NCBI GenBank assembly: GCA_041391505.1 | Contig: JAWKNW010000001.1 | Coordinates: 434,001-498,000, forward strand | Length of the DNA: 64,000 bases | From: Rhodothermales bacterium | GTDB taxonomy: Bacteria > Bacteroidota > Rhodothermia > Rhodothermales > JAHQVL01 | Reading direction: 5' to 3' | Part shown: one piece after another, positions 34,314 through 43,555 of the stretch | How the letters are laid out: each line of letters starts with the position of its first letter | How positions within the stretch are numbered: position 1 is the stretch's first letter | The notes under the pieces: generated by a model | Databases searched by the model: none | What the model was told of the DNA's origin: nothing | The model's input: the letters and a program-made list of their open reading frames with translations, nothing else | Program-made: the position numbers and the translations under genes

Positions 34314-37292
34314 CTAGAAGCGCAGGCGCGCACCAAAGAAAACGTTGCGGGCCGGGCCGTAGAGCGACGTACCGTCGCTCGTGATCAGGCGCGGGCCGGG
34401 ACGGCCGAACTCCTCGAATTCCTGCCGCGTGTTGATCGTCGCCGTTTCGTAGGCCACGATGTTGTCGCGGTTGGTGAGGTTCGTGATGTCGACATAGACG
34501 TCGACCCCGTACCGGTTCTGGAACGTAAATCGTTTTTCGAGACGCAGGTCGAGCCGGTAGTTCGTCGGGCCGACGAGCAGTTCGCGGTCGCGCGGGTCGG
34601 CGTTGATCTCGCGCGGGTACAGGAAGCCGCTTTCGAGGCTGCCCGTGAGGCCGACCGAGATCTCGTACGGCAGCGCGGAGACCGAGCGCAGCACGAAACG
34701 GTGGGTGCGGTCGTAGCCGCCCGTCAGGGTCGAGGCGCCGCCGCGGACGTTCTGCGGGAAGTTCTTGTAGTCCACCGCATCGTCAAACGGCAGCGTGGTC
34801 TGCGTGCCGTCGGCGTCGATGAAGTCGCGCGTGTTGGCGCCGGCGATGATCGCCTGCTCCACCGCCGAGAACGTGTAGGACGCCGTCACGCCGAGCGTGA
34901 CGTCCTCCGCCAGGCGCAGCGGGCGCCGGCGAAGCACCACCTCGATGCCCCGCACGTCGGCGTAGCCGAAGCTCGTGGCATACGTGTGCGGGCTGCCAAC
35001 CAGCACCGGATCGCCGACCACCGGCGCGCGGTTCGTCGCCGTCAGCGTCGTCTGGCTGTAGTTCTTGATGCTGCGCATGTACGCGTTCACGTCCGCGCCC
35101 CAGCCTTCGGCAAACTCCCACTGGACGCCCACCTCGTAGTTGTTCGAGGTGATGGGGTCCTGCTCCGGATCCTGGTAGTTGAAGAACCGGTTGTTCGAGT
35201 GGTTGCCGTCGTAGAACTGGTACAGCGTCGTGTACGGCAGCAGCTGCTGCGTGCGCGCATACGAGAAGTACATCGCGCCGTTGGTCCCGATCGGGTGCGA
35301 AACGCCGATCGACGGGATGAAGAGGAAGTCCACCGGCACCTTCCCCTCGCGCCGGAAATTATTCCGGGCGAGCGTGCTCGAAAGCGACGGGTCGATGGAG
35401 GACACCACCGTCACCGTGTCGCTCTGGAACGGGTAGAACAGGTCGGCGATCTTCTCCATGTCGCGGTCGACGAGTTCGACGCGGAAGCCGAGGTTCACGA
35501 TCAGGCCGGCATATTCCATGCGGTCGGACGCGTAGAAGGCCAGTTCGGTCGGGCTCCGTTTCCACTGCTGCGGGATAAACGGCTCCGCCGCCCCGTTCAG
35601 CTTGGCACCGGTCTGGTCGACGCCGTACACCTGGTCGTATTCGAACGTACGCATCTTGTACTCCGAACCGATCTGGATGAAGTGGTTCTTCGCGACCTGA
35701 TTAGCGTAGTCGATCTTGATGCCGGTGTTGGTCTGGGTGGCGTCCTCCGAATACGGCTGCGGCTGCGCGGCTTTGTAGCGGCTGCCGCTCGGGAGGAACA
35801 GCTGCGTGTCGGAGAAGCCGTCGGAAATGTTCTCGTAGAACATCTTCGAGTGATCCGCCCCGGTGCCGATGTATTTCTGGATGTTCGCCGGATCGTGGAA
35901 GTCGATGAAGTCGCCGTCTTCGCCGAGTTCGGTGAAGCCGTCGCCGTCGTCGTCCACGTACCCGTACCGGGTGCGCTTGTAGGTGTTGTAGACCTGGACG
36001 TCGAGGAACGACTTCTCGGAAAGCAGCTGGGTCACCTTGATAGACCCGAGGTAGCTGCCGCCGTCGTTCTGCGTAACGCCTTCGAGGTAATAGCGCCAGA
36101 AGTCGAGGTAGCTGCGGTTATTCCAGTCGCCCCAGAGGCCGTTGTCTTCCACCATGCCGAGCGCGCTGATGCGCGTGTTTTCGCCCAGCGAATAGGTGGT
36201 CTTGATCTGGCCGTTGAGGCGCTTCCGGAATTCATTCGGCTGGAACCCGTTGGTCTGGAACCACTGGCCGGACGCCGTAAAGCCCCAGTTGTCGGTGATC
36301 GAGCCGCCGATCGAGAATCGGGCGTCCACTTCTGGATCCGCCGAGATCGGGTACTTGCCGTCCTGCCACGTAAAGAGGTCGGCGCTGGGCGAAGCCGCGT
36401 CGATCTTGGCCTGGCGTTCGGCGAAATAGGCGCCCGAATCGCGGTAGAAGTCGAGCGAATCCGGCCCCGGACGGTTGTACTGGGGCGTGTAGCGGAAGGA
36501 CGCCGTGCCCCGGATGGGGCCGCGGCCTTCGCTGAGCGCCACGGTGACCACGCCGCCGGACGCCGCCGCATAGCGGGAATCCATCGCGCCGGTGTTGACC
36601 GTCACTTCGGATACGGCGTCGGGGTTGATGGAGAACAGGCTCGCGTTCGTTTCCGTCGACTTGTTCGTATTGCTGTACACCGCGCCGGCATACGCCGTAT
36701 TGGTGCCGTTCGGCGCGATCGGGTTGAAGGCGTCGGAGATGTCGATGCCGTCGAGGATCGTCTTGGTCTCGTAGCGCCGGCTGCCCCGGATGAAGCCTTC
36801 GTAGGAGTTGGACGTGCGCGAAATCACGTCCTGCAGCGACGAAACGGGCAAGCGGGAGATTTCGTCGCTCGTGACGATGGCGCGCGACGTCGTCTGGTTC
36901 GCGTCGACCACCGGGCGTTCGGCTTCCACGACCACTTCGCCGGCCTCGACGACCTCCGTGCCGAGTTCGGTGTCGAGCGAGGTGGTACGACCCGAGGTGA
37001 CGAGGATGCCGTCGATCACGCGGGTCGTGTAGCCGACGAACGAAAAGCGGATGCTATAGGTCGCCGGCGACAGGTTGAGGATGACGTAGCGGCCATCGAC
37101 ATCCGTGGTCGTGCCGCGGGTCGTGCCGTCGATGACGACCGTGACGCCGGGAAGTGGCGTCCCGGATTCCGCATCGGTGACGACGCCGGCCAGGCGCCCC
37201 GTTTGCGCCTGTACGGTTTCCGGCATCGCCGCCAGGGCCAGCAAAAACACCAGGGCCAGCGATGCGGCGAGGGGTGTAGCTCGATGTCTCAT
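34314..37292 (-). CDS. TonB-dependent outer-membrane receptor with N-terminal CarboxypepD_reg-like domain
   Basis: 992 aa from the ATG at 37292 with a GAGG upstream; the signal peptide ends TVQAQ. Residues about 30-110 are the carboxypeptidase-regulatory-like Ig domain (GVVTDAESGTPLPGVTVVID). The plug follows (SRLPVSSLQDVISRTSNSYE and KTILDGIDISDAFNPI), then a long 22-strand-type barrel rich in Asp/Asn/Tyr, ending in NVFFGARLRF with a terminal Phe, as usual for outer-membrane proteins. No SusD gene is next to it, so it is not a typical SusC. The ligand is unknown. First gene of a likely operon read from the promoter at 37556-37584. Confidence 0.92.
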   Translation of the reverse strand: MRHRATPLAASLALVFLLALAAMPETVQAQTGRLAGVVTDAESGTPLPGVTVVIDGTTRGTTTDVDGRYVILNLSPATYSIRFSFVGYTTRVIDGILVTSGRTTSLDTELGTEVVEAGEVVVEAERPVVDANQTTSRAIVTSDEISRLPVSSLQDVISRTSNSYEGFIRGSRRYETKTILDGIDISDAFNPIAPNGTNTAYAGAVYSNTNKSTETNASLFSINPDAVSEVTVNTGAMDSRYAAASGGVVTVALSEGRGPIRGTASFRYTPQYNRPGPDSLDFYRDSGAYFAERQAKIDAASPSADLFTWQDGKYPISADPEVDARFSIGGSITDNWGFTASGQWFQTNGFQPNEFRKRLNGQIKTTYSLGENTRISALGMVEDNGLWGDWNNRSYLDFWRYYLEGVTQNDGGSYLGSIKVTQLLSEKSFLDVQVYNTYKRTRYGYVDDDGDGFTELGEDGDFIDFHDPANIQKYIGTGADHSKMFYENISDGFSDTQLFLPSGSRYKAAQPQPYSEDATQTNTGIKIDYANQVAKNHFIQIGSEYKMRTFEYDQVYGVDQTGAKLNGAAEPFIPQQWKRSPTELAFYASDRMEYAGLIVNLGFRVELVDRDMEKIADLFYPFQSDTVTVVSSIDPSLSSTLARNNFRREGKVPVDFLFIPSIGVSHPIGTNGAMYFSYARTQQLLPYTTLYQFYDGNHSNNRFFNYQDPEQDPITSNNYEVGVQWEFAEGWGADVNAYMRSIKNYSQTTLTATNRAPVVGDPVLVGSPHTYATSFGYADVRGIEVVLRRRPLRLAEDVTLGVTASYTFSAVEQAIIAGANTRDFIDADGTQTTLPFDDAVDYKNFPQNVRGGASTLTGGYDRTHRFVLRSVSALPYEISVGLTGSLESGFLYPREINADPRDRELLVGPTNYRLDLRLEKRFTFQNRYGVDVYVDITNLTNRDNIVAYETATINTRQEFEEFGRPGPRLITSDGTSLYGPARNVFFGARLRF

Positions 37293-37670
37293 AGAATGGA
37301 CCTCGTTGGTTGGGACAAAACTGAGGTGCGGGAAACGAGCCCATTCCGGGAATACACGCGGATTGAATGGGATACGGTTCCCTACAACACAATCACAGGA
37401 ACACGCCCCCGAGCACATCGGAAATGCACGACATGAACGGGGGGCCGGCCACATAGCCGGCACGGTGTGTCTTCTTCTTCGTGGTGGGTACTGCGCCGCG
37501 CGATCTGAAAGAGTACGCGGCCTTCATGAACCCCGCGCATGGGGTTGATGCGCCTTAATTACAAACCATTGCACGCATAGTCAAGGCGCTATGGAAAGCC
37601 CTTCCAACCTGCTTTGTTAATTAGGTGTTAAGTACCGCAAAAATAACAGGTCTGGGTGTCCCTGAAGGCG
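37293..37670. other. Intergenic leader and promoter region of the TonB receptor operon
   Basis: 378 bp without a gene, between the stop of the TolC-like gene (37671) and the receptor start. It holds one good promoter (37556-37584, minus strand), which would give a 5' leader of about 255 nt. No riboswitch fold was recognised. No clear terminator for the TolC-like gene was seen. Confidence 0.6.
37556..37584 (-). promoter_or_regulatory. Sigma-70-type promoter for the TonB receptor operon
   Basis: Read on the minus strand: -35 TTGACT (37584-37579), a 17-nt spacer, -10 TAATTA (37561-37556), preceded by TG at the extended -10 position. Transcription should start near 37550. Confidence 0.65.
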
Positions 37671-39125
37671 TCAGGGCGCGAGCGGCTCGCGGCGGGTGAG
37701 GTCGAACAGCGTCAGCCGCTGCACATTATAAAAGGAGCTCCAGAAGTTGCGCAGGGTCTGGATGTACGAGCGGTTGGCGCCGTCCTTCTCGTTCTGGGCA
37801 TTGAACAACTCGGTGATGTCGATATTTCCTACCAGATACCGGTTGCGCGCCACCTCGAAGCGCCGCGTCGCGATGGTGTCCGCCTGGGCGGCGACATCCA
37901 CCTGCCGGCGCAGCAACTGGAGTTGCAGCGTCTCGAAATACACGGCCTGATCGATCTCTTCCCGCTGACGCATCCCCTCTTCCACCGCGCGCTGCTGCGC
38001 CGCCGCCGCCGACCGGATGCGCGCCCTGGACTGCCCCCATTGAAAGATGGGCACCTGAAACGACAGGTTGAACTGCTGGCGATCGAGCGGATCCACGTAC
38101 ACGCGGCTCAGATCGGGGCTGCTCTGGTTCAAACCGTAGCTGGCGGACATGTCGATGGAGAAGGCGTTGCGCCGTGCCTCCTCGAGCGCGCGCGCGGCCT
38201 CCATCTCCTGGAGGACCGTCTGCAACACCGCCGGCTGCCGCTGCCGCGCCTGCTCGACGGCCGCGTCCGGCGTGATGCCGATCTCCGGCAGCTCCTGCGG
38301 CGGCACGAGGTCGATCTCCACGTCGCCTTCCACGCGGAGCGCGATCTTCAACGCTTCCAGCGCGCGCTGATAGGTGATCTCGGCGTTGTCGAGCGCCGTC
38401 CGCGCGTTGATGAGCTGCAGCTCGCTCTGCAGCAGGTCGTTTTCGGCGATGCGGCCGATGTCGAAGCGGCCGCGCGACAGGACGTAGATGGTGTCGTTTA
38501 CCGCGACGTTGAACGTGGCGATCGCGATGTTCTGCTGCGCCTCGAACACGTCGAAGTAACGGTTCGCCACATCCCACGCGATCGTGGCCATGTCTTCGGT
38601 GAACGCCCGCTCGGCCACGGCGAACCGCAACGGATCGAGCCGGCGCTGCCACTTGAGCGGGTTATACTGGAAGAGCGGCTGATCCAGGAAGAGCAGCAGC
38701 GGCGCGGCCTGCCACTGGCTCGATCCGAATCCGCCGGTCTGCGTGATCCGGCTCAGTCCCGATGAAATCGACAGGTTGCCGCCCGTCAGCGGGATCGGCT
38801 GGCGGACCGCCATCGACATCGAGGAAAACGTCCGCTCCTGCAGGATATAGCGGAGCGAGCCGTCGTCGAGGTCCAGGCTCGTCAGCGAACGCAGATACCC
38901 CGGCGCGTTGCCGTTGAGTGAGAGCGCCGGCAGCAGGCTCGCCCGCGCCGCGCGGTAATCCCATTCGGCGATATCCCGATCCAGCCGCGCCAGACGCGCA
39001 TCCGGCCCCTGCCCCTGCCCCCGGGCGATCGCCTCGTCGAGCGTGAGCAACAGACGCTCCTGCGCCGCCGCCGGGAGGGACACGGCGGCCCCGATCACCA
39101 TCAGAATCAATAAAAGACGACGCAC
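37671..39125 (-). CDS. TolC-family outer-membrane efflux protein
   Basis: 484 aa from the GTG at 39125, which has AAAGGGG eight bases upstream and starts a signal peptide (RRLLLILMVIGAAVSLP, ending AAAQ); longer versions lack a signal. Two OEP repeats with long helices: LTLDEAIARGQGQGPDARLA, AIATFNVAVNDTIYVLSRGR, DLLQSELQLINARTALDNAE and ARQRQPAVLQTVLQEMEAAR. It should form the outer-membrane channel of a tripartite exporter with the adaptor and permease encoded upstream (99 bp gap). Confidence 0.92.
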   Translation of the reverse strand: MRRLLLILMVIGAAVSLPAAAQERLLLTLDEAIARGQGQGPDARLARLDRDIAEWDYRAARASLLPALSLNGNAPGYLRSLTSLDLDDGSLRYILQERTFSSMSMAVRQPIPLTGGNLSISSGLSRITQTGGFGSSQWQAAPLLLFLDQPLFQYNPLKWQRRLDPLRFAVAERAFTEDMATIAWDVANRYFDVFEAQQNIAIATFNVAVNDTIYVLSRGRFDIGRIAENDLLQSELQLINARTALDNAEITYQRALEALKIALRVEGDVEIDLVPPQELPEIGITPDAAVEQARQRQPAVLQTVLQEMEAARALEEARRNAFSIDMSASYGLNQSSPDLSRVYVDPLDRQQFNLSFQVPIFQWGQSRARIRSAAAAQQRAVEEGMRQREEIDQAVYFETLQLQLLRRQVDVAAQADTIATRRFEVARNRYLVGNIDITELFNAQNEKDGANRSYIQTLRNFWSSFYNVQRLTLFDLTRREPLAP

Positions 39126-39224
39126 CAAACTCACCCCTTTCGTGTTATCGATGTCGCTACGCGCCTGCACGGCGACGTTAAGAATCCGCTCCAAGAATCC
39201 GCTCCGCAAAAACCGCCTGTCCAC

Positions 39225-40559
39225 TTATTCATGCCGCAGGGCGTCCACGGGATCGTGCTCCGCGGCGCGGCGGGCCGGCAGGAAGCCGAAGACGAGCCCG
39301 ACGGTGACGGCGACGACAAACGCCAGCACGACGGAAAAAAACGATACGATGGTCTCGATGCCCGTCGTCTGCTGGATCGCGAAACTGATCGTGACGCCGA
39401 CGAGGATGCCGATCACGCCGCCGGTAAAACTCAACGCCATCGCCTCGATCAAAAACTGCATGTGCACGTCCTGCCGCGTCGCTCCGAGCGACCGCCGGAT
39501 GCCGATCTCCTTGATCCGCTCCATGACGGAGGCCAGCATGATGTTCATGATGCCGATGCCGCCCACCACCAGGCTGATCGACGCGATGGCCGCCAGCACG
39601 ATATTGAAGAGGTTCTGGGTGCGCTGCTCCTGCTCGAGCAGCAGCTCGGGGATCGTCACCTCGTAGTCGACCACGCCGTAGTGCCGGCGCTCGAGCATCC
39701 GCGTGATGACCTCCGCCACGGGCTGGACGTATTCGGAGCCGGCGACGCCCACGACCAGGCGGTCCAGCTGGTGGTAGTTCGCCTCCGACGACGTGCGGCC
39801 GCGACGCGCATCCTGCTGCGCCTTCACGATCTCCTGGGACGTGACCTGCGCCCGGTTCTCAAACCGGAGCAGCATGGTCGTGATCGGCGTGTAGATGTCG
39901 AGGTCGTAGTTCCGGATGCCGAGCCGCTCGATGCTGCGCGCGTCGATGTTGCGGGCCTTTAGCACGCCGATCACCGTGAGCCACAGCTGCCCGCATTTGA
40001 TCCGCTTCCCGATCGCCTCTTCCTTCGCAAAAAACTTGGTCTTCACATCCTGCCCGATGATCGCCACCGGCGCGTTGCTCCGCAGGTGCTCTTCGGTGAA
40101 AAAGCCGCCCTGCGCGAGCTCGAACCCGCTCGTGGTGAAATACGCATTTTCGACGCCGACCAGTTTGGTCGTCCGCCGGTAGCCGGGCCGCAGCGCCACG
40201 GTCTCCACGACGATCTCGGGGTTGACGGTCGCGATCTGGGGAATCAGTTCGCGGATGCTCGCGGCATCCACCAGCGTGAGCCCGGGTGAAAAGGGTTGTT
40301 TTTCGGTCAGATCCGCCTGCGCCTCCTCGTCTACCGGGCCCTCTTCCTGCTTCACCATCGGCGTTATAATGATGTTATTGGCGCCCAGCAGCCGGATCTG
40401 GTCCAGGATTTCCTGCCGCGCCCCGCTGCCGATCGCCAGCATCGCGATCACGGACCCGACGCCGAAGATGATGCCCAGCGACGTCAGCAGCGCGCGCAGC
40501 TTGTTGTACGCGATCGCTTCGATGGCGATGTTGAAGTTGTACGAAAGCTTCTCGAGCAT
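39225..40559 (-). CDS. MacB-like ABC transporter permease (FtsX family)
   Basis: 444 aa. One N-terminal membrane helix (LRALLTSLGIIFGVGSVIAM), a large periplasmic MacB_PCD domain, then three C-terminal helices with the FtsX pattern (IVLAAIASISLVVGGIGIMN, IKEIGIRRSLGATRQDV, FLIEAMALSFTGGVIGILVG). This is MacB without its ATPase domain. Its ATG overlaps the stop of the adaptor gene by one base (TAATG). No ATP-binding protein is encoded nearby, so it needs one from elsewhere. Expected role: export of a lipid, peptide or toxic compound from the periplasm. Confidence 0.93.
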   Translation of the reverse strand: MLEKLSYNFNIAIEAIAYNKLRALLTSLGIIFGVGSVIAMLAIGSGARQEILDQIRLLGANNIIITPMVKQEEGPVDEEAQADLTEKQPFSPGLTLVDAASIRELIPQIATVNPEIVVETVALRPGYRRTTKLVGVENAYFTTSGFELAQGGFFTEEHLRSNAPVAIIGQDVKTKFFAKEEAIGKRIKCGQLWLTVIGVLKARNIDARSIERLGIRNYDLDIYTPITTMLLRFENRAQVTSQEIVKAQQDARRGRTSSEANYHQLDRLVVGVAGSEYVQPVAEVITRMLERRHYGVVDYEVTIPELLLEQEQRTQNLFNIVLAAIASISLVVGGIGIMNIMLASVMERIKEIGIRRSLGATRQDVHMQFLIEAMALSFTGGVIGILVGVTISFAIQQTTGIETIVSFFSVVLAFVVAVTVGLVFGFLPARRAAEHDPVDALRHE

Positions 40560-41815
40560 TACGCGCCTCCCCCCTCGAGCCGGTCCAGGTCCAGCGTCTC
40601 GCCGCCATCCGGCGCCGAAAGCAGCAGCCGGTCCTCCGTCGTCAGGCCGGCCTCCACGATCACCTCGTTCTCGTTCAGCATCCCCAGCCGCACCTCCTGC
40701 CGGCGCGTCTGCGCGCCGTCTTTCACATAGACGAACGTGACGTCATCCGCCGTGTGGACGCACTCGAGGGGGATGTAGAGCGCCTCCGGGACGTCGGACA
40801 CGACGATCGTATTGCTCGTCGTCATCGCCGGCCGCAGCGTGCTGTCCTTTTCGTTGATCACGATGGCCACCTCGAACACCTTCGCGTCCGAATTCGGGCG
40901 CTGCTCGCCGATGTTGGCGACGCTCTCGACAAAACCGGTCAGCTGTTTGTCGGCGTCCGCGTCGAGGGCGATGCTCACCGTCTGGCCGGCCTTCACTTTC
41001 TGGATGTCGACCTCGTTCACGTAGGTGATCGATTGCATCACGGTCAGATCCGGCAGCGTCGCCACCACCGGATTCCAGGAGCTGACCGTGCTGCCGATCC
41101 GCTTCTTCGTCCCGTCCCACTCGCGGTCGTAGATCACCATCCCGTTGTCCGGCGCCATCACCGTGAACTCGTTGGCGATGGACACGAGGTCGTCGTGCTG
41201 TTTCTGGTTCTTCGACAGCTCGGCCCCCACCTCCTGCATCTTGGCGATGGCCTGGTTCACCTGCGTCACATAGTTCTTTTTGGCCTGGGCGAACGAACGC
41301 TCCGCTTTTTCGAAGTTGATGTCCTCCTGCCGCTGCACGGAGGGCGGCTCGTACGCGGCCTGCTCCTTGCGCAGCTTGGCTTCCTCCATCGCATATTGGA
41401 GGTTGACCAGTTCGTCGCGGGCCTGGCTCAGCGTGAGCGCCGTGTCGAGCGACGTCTGCGTGTAGAGGCTCTGCGCCTTCTGGAGATCGATCTGCGCCGT
41501 CTGGATGTTGCTGTTCAGCTCCGACTTGTCGAGCTCCGCCACGAACTGCCCCTTCGTCACCACCGTCCCTTCGGGCACCAGCTGCAGGATCTTCATGTCG
41601 TAAATCCTCGCCTGCCTCGCCCGGCTGGGGCCGTAGATCGACACCGAGTTCTTGGCCCGCAACTCCCCGGTGGCCGTGACGGTCACCCGGAAAGGTCCGG
41701 AGGTGGGCTGGACCAGCAGTTCGGCGCGGGCTTCGTCCGGTCGGTCCAGCCAGAAGCCGGCGGCGACCAGAACCACCAGGGCCGCTATCGCGATGAGCGC
41801 GTTGCGTAAATTCAT
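40559..41815 (-). CDS. MacA/HlyD-like periplasmic adaptor protein
   Basis: 418 aa from the ATG at 41815 (MNLRNALIAIAALVVLVAAG), giving one N-terminal membrane anchor. It has a lipoyl/barrel-sandwich segment, a long coiled-coil hairpin from about residue 100 to 250 (SNIQTAQIDLQKAQSLYTQT, QAKKNYVTQVNQAIAKMQEV), and beta-barrel and membrane-proximal domains (IPLECVHTADDVTFVYVKDG). It links the inner-membrane permease to the TolC-type channel. It starts the efflux operon, and a consensus promoter lies about 140 bp upstream. Confidence 0.92.
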   Translation of the reverse strand: MNLRNALIAIAALVVLVAAGFWLDRPDEARAELLVQPTSGPFRVTVTATGELRAKNSVSIYGPSRARQARIYDMKILQLVPEGTVVTKGQFVAELDKSELNSNIQTAQIDLQKAQSLYTQTSLDTALTLSQARDELVNLQYAMEEAKLRKEQAAYEPPSVQRQEDINFEKAERSFAQAKKNYVTQVNQAIAKMQEVGAELSKNQKQHDDLVSIANEFTVMAPDNGMVIYDREWDGTKKRIGSTVSSWNPVVATLPDLTVMQSITYVNEVDIQKVKAGQTVSIALDADADKQLTGFVESVANIGEQRPNSDAKVFEVAIVINEKDSTLRPAMTTSNTIVVSDVPEALYIPLECVHTADDVTFVYVKDGAQTRRQEVRLGMLNENEVIVEAGLTTEDRLLLSAPDGGETLDLDRLEGGGA

Positions 41816-41956
41816 ATCGTTTAAGAGCGCAAGAATGTTCAGGAGGTGCGTGCGGGGCTGCAGCCGCGCCGGCTTGGACGCCATTCCGGCCGGATTTCGG
41901 GAGCAGGTATGCCTCTTAACGCAAGGATTGCAATCGAGGTCCACTGCTAAATTCTT

Positions 41957-41985
41957 AGCATACTACGCCGGCCGCACAATGTCAA
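41957..41985 (-). promoter_or_regulatory. Consensus sigma-70-type promoter of the efflux operon
   Basis: Read on the minus strand: -35 TTGACA (41985-41980), a 17-nt spacer, -10 TATGCT (41962-41957). It is correctly placed for the adaptor gene, whose ATG is at 41815, leaving a leader of about 135 nt. Confidence 0.75.
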
Positions 41986-42068
41986 TCGCCGCCGGGACTT
42001 CCCGGCACTTTACGTTTAACCGCCGGCGTCGTAGGTTCATGGATCTCTTTCACCTTTACGCCTACGCC

Positions 42069-43379
42069 ATGTCTACATCGCTTCGGATCTCCCTCGCCGC
42101 GTGCTGCGCGGTTTTTCTCGCCCTCCCTGCCTCCGCCCAGTGGACGCCGCTCGACCGCGGCAGCGACAACATGGAAGTGCTCGGGCATATTCCGCTCGGA
42201 CACCGCCTCAGCGTGGCGGACCTCGACATGGAGCAGGAACTCAGCCGGCCCTACGTCTATGTCTCCCGCATGGTGTACGGGGATGACGGCCCCAAAGGAA
42301 CCGATATCATCAGCATCGCCGACCCCGGGCATCCGAAGGTCATCGCCACCTGGCGCATCGAGAATCAGGACCTCCACCTGCCCACCGGCGCAATGGACGT
42401 AAAATACTTCAAGTGGAACGGCCGCTACTACGTCGTCCAGTCGCTCCAGTTCGGCCAGGGCGGCCCGGACAACGACCTCGGCGCCGTGGTGCTCGACGTG
42501 ACCGGCCTGCCCGATCCGAAAACGGTGAAGGAGGTGGCCCGCATCCGCGCCCCTGAAACGCCGGGCGGCTTCCACAACATCTTCATCTACAAACACTCGA
42601 ACGGTCGCGTCTATCTGATGACGACGATCAACGGCCCCTTCGCGAACGTGTACGACCTCGGCCTCGTGGTCGAGGGCAAGGTCGACCAGGCGCTCGTCGC
42701 CCAGATTCCCAACCCGAAGGATCCGAACTTCGGGTACCACGACTTCTACGCCGGCTACCACATGGATACTGCTCAGGACCGGTTCTACGGCGGCGGCGGC
42801 GGCGGGTACTACATCTACAACATCTCCGACATCGAAAACCCCGAACTGCTGATCACGCTGACCGGCGTCGACGGCGTGGCGTGGGGCCATACCTTCACCC
42901 CGACGCCGGACGGGCGCTACGTCATCGGCGAGACGGAGTACCAGTACGCGCCGCTCCGGATCTTCGATCTCCAGCCGGCGCTGGAAGGCAAGGTCACGAA
43001 CATCAGCCGGCCGATCGGGGCATGGACCGCCAACTGGAAAAACCTCGCGCACAACCACGAGGTGCGCTGGCCCTACGTCTTCGTCTCCGGCTACCTCGAC
43101 GGCCTGCAGGTCTTCGAGATGTCCGACCCGACCAACCCGACCACCGTCGCCTACTACGACACGTACATCGGCCAACCGAATACCGACCGGTACCCCATGT
43201 TCAACGGCGCCTTCGGCATCGACGTGCGGAACGAGGACGGCCTGATCGTCGTCAGCGATATGAGCACGGGGTTCTGGACGTTCCGGATGGAAGGATTCCA
43301 GGGGTGGAACGGCAATAACTGGGGGATGCCCAACGTATCCAGCGTCCAGGATTTCGACCGCGGCCCCGCGGCCCAGTAA
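42069..43379 (+). CDS. Secreted LVIVD-repeat beta-propeller protein
   Basis: 436 aa from the ATG at 42069 (MSTSLRISLAACCAVFLALP, signal ending ASAQ); an ATG ten codons upstream is possible. The body has LVIVD-type blades: DIISIADPGHPKVIATWRIE, GAVVLDVTGLPDPKTVKEVA, YYIYNISDIENPELLITLTG, GLQVFEMSDPTNPTTVAYYD. His/Tyr-rich loops such as KNLAHNHEVRWPYVFVSGYL are present. No enzyme motif. Periplasmic or extracellular; function unknown. A multicopper oxidase gene follows on the same strand after one small gene. Confidence 0.8.
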   Translation: MSTSLRISLAACCAVFLALPASAQWTPLDRGSDNMEVLGHIPLGHRLSVADLDMEQELSRPYVYVSRMVYGDDGPKGTDIISIADPGHPKVIATWRIENQDLHLPTGAMDVKYFKWNGRYYVVQSLQFGQGGPDNDLGAVVLDVTGLPDPKTVKEVARIRAPETPGGFHNIFIYKHSNGRVYLMTTINGPFANVYDLGLVVEGKVDQALVAQIPNPKDPNFGYHDFYAGYHMDTAQDRFYGGGGGGYYIYNISDIENPELLITLTGVDGVAWGHTFTPTPDGRYVIGETEYQYAPLRIFDLQPALEGKVTNISRPIGAWTANWKNLAHNHEVRWPYVFVSGYLDGLQVFEMSDPTNPTTVAYYDTYIGQPNTDRYPMFNGAFGIDVRNEDGLIVVSDMSTGFWTFRMEGFQGWNGNNWGMPNVSSVQDFDRGPAAQ

Positions 43380-43433
43380 GGACACGATACTCGTGTCCCC
43401 ACACCCGAGCCGACCGGCAACATGGTTCAGGTT

Positions 43434-43467
43434 CTGTCTGAAAAATCTTTCAGACAGCAACGTATCC
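43434..43467. repeat. Palindromic dispersed repeat, copy 1 (GTCTGAA family, reverse orientation)
   Basis: Perfect 10-bp arms CTGTCTGAAA (43434-43443) and TTTCAGACAG (43448-43457), followed by CAACGTATCC, the reverse complement of the GGATACG flank seen at the two copies near 62.9 kb. It lies in the 176-bp gap after the LVIVD gene and could also act as a transcript end. Beyond it the gap holds nothing I can name. Confidence 0.75.
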
Positions 43468-43555
43468 CGAACGTGATTCAGGATCCAACGCTGTTCTGGA
43501 GGTTTTTTGGATGCTCCGGGACGACCCGAACGATTTTTCAGACTCGGTCTAGTAC

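Noticed and set aside
34701..37436. 911-codon plus-strand ORF
   Set aside because: Antisense to the TonB receptor, which has a signal peptide, plug and barrel.
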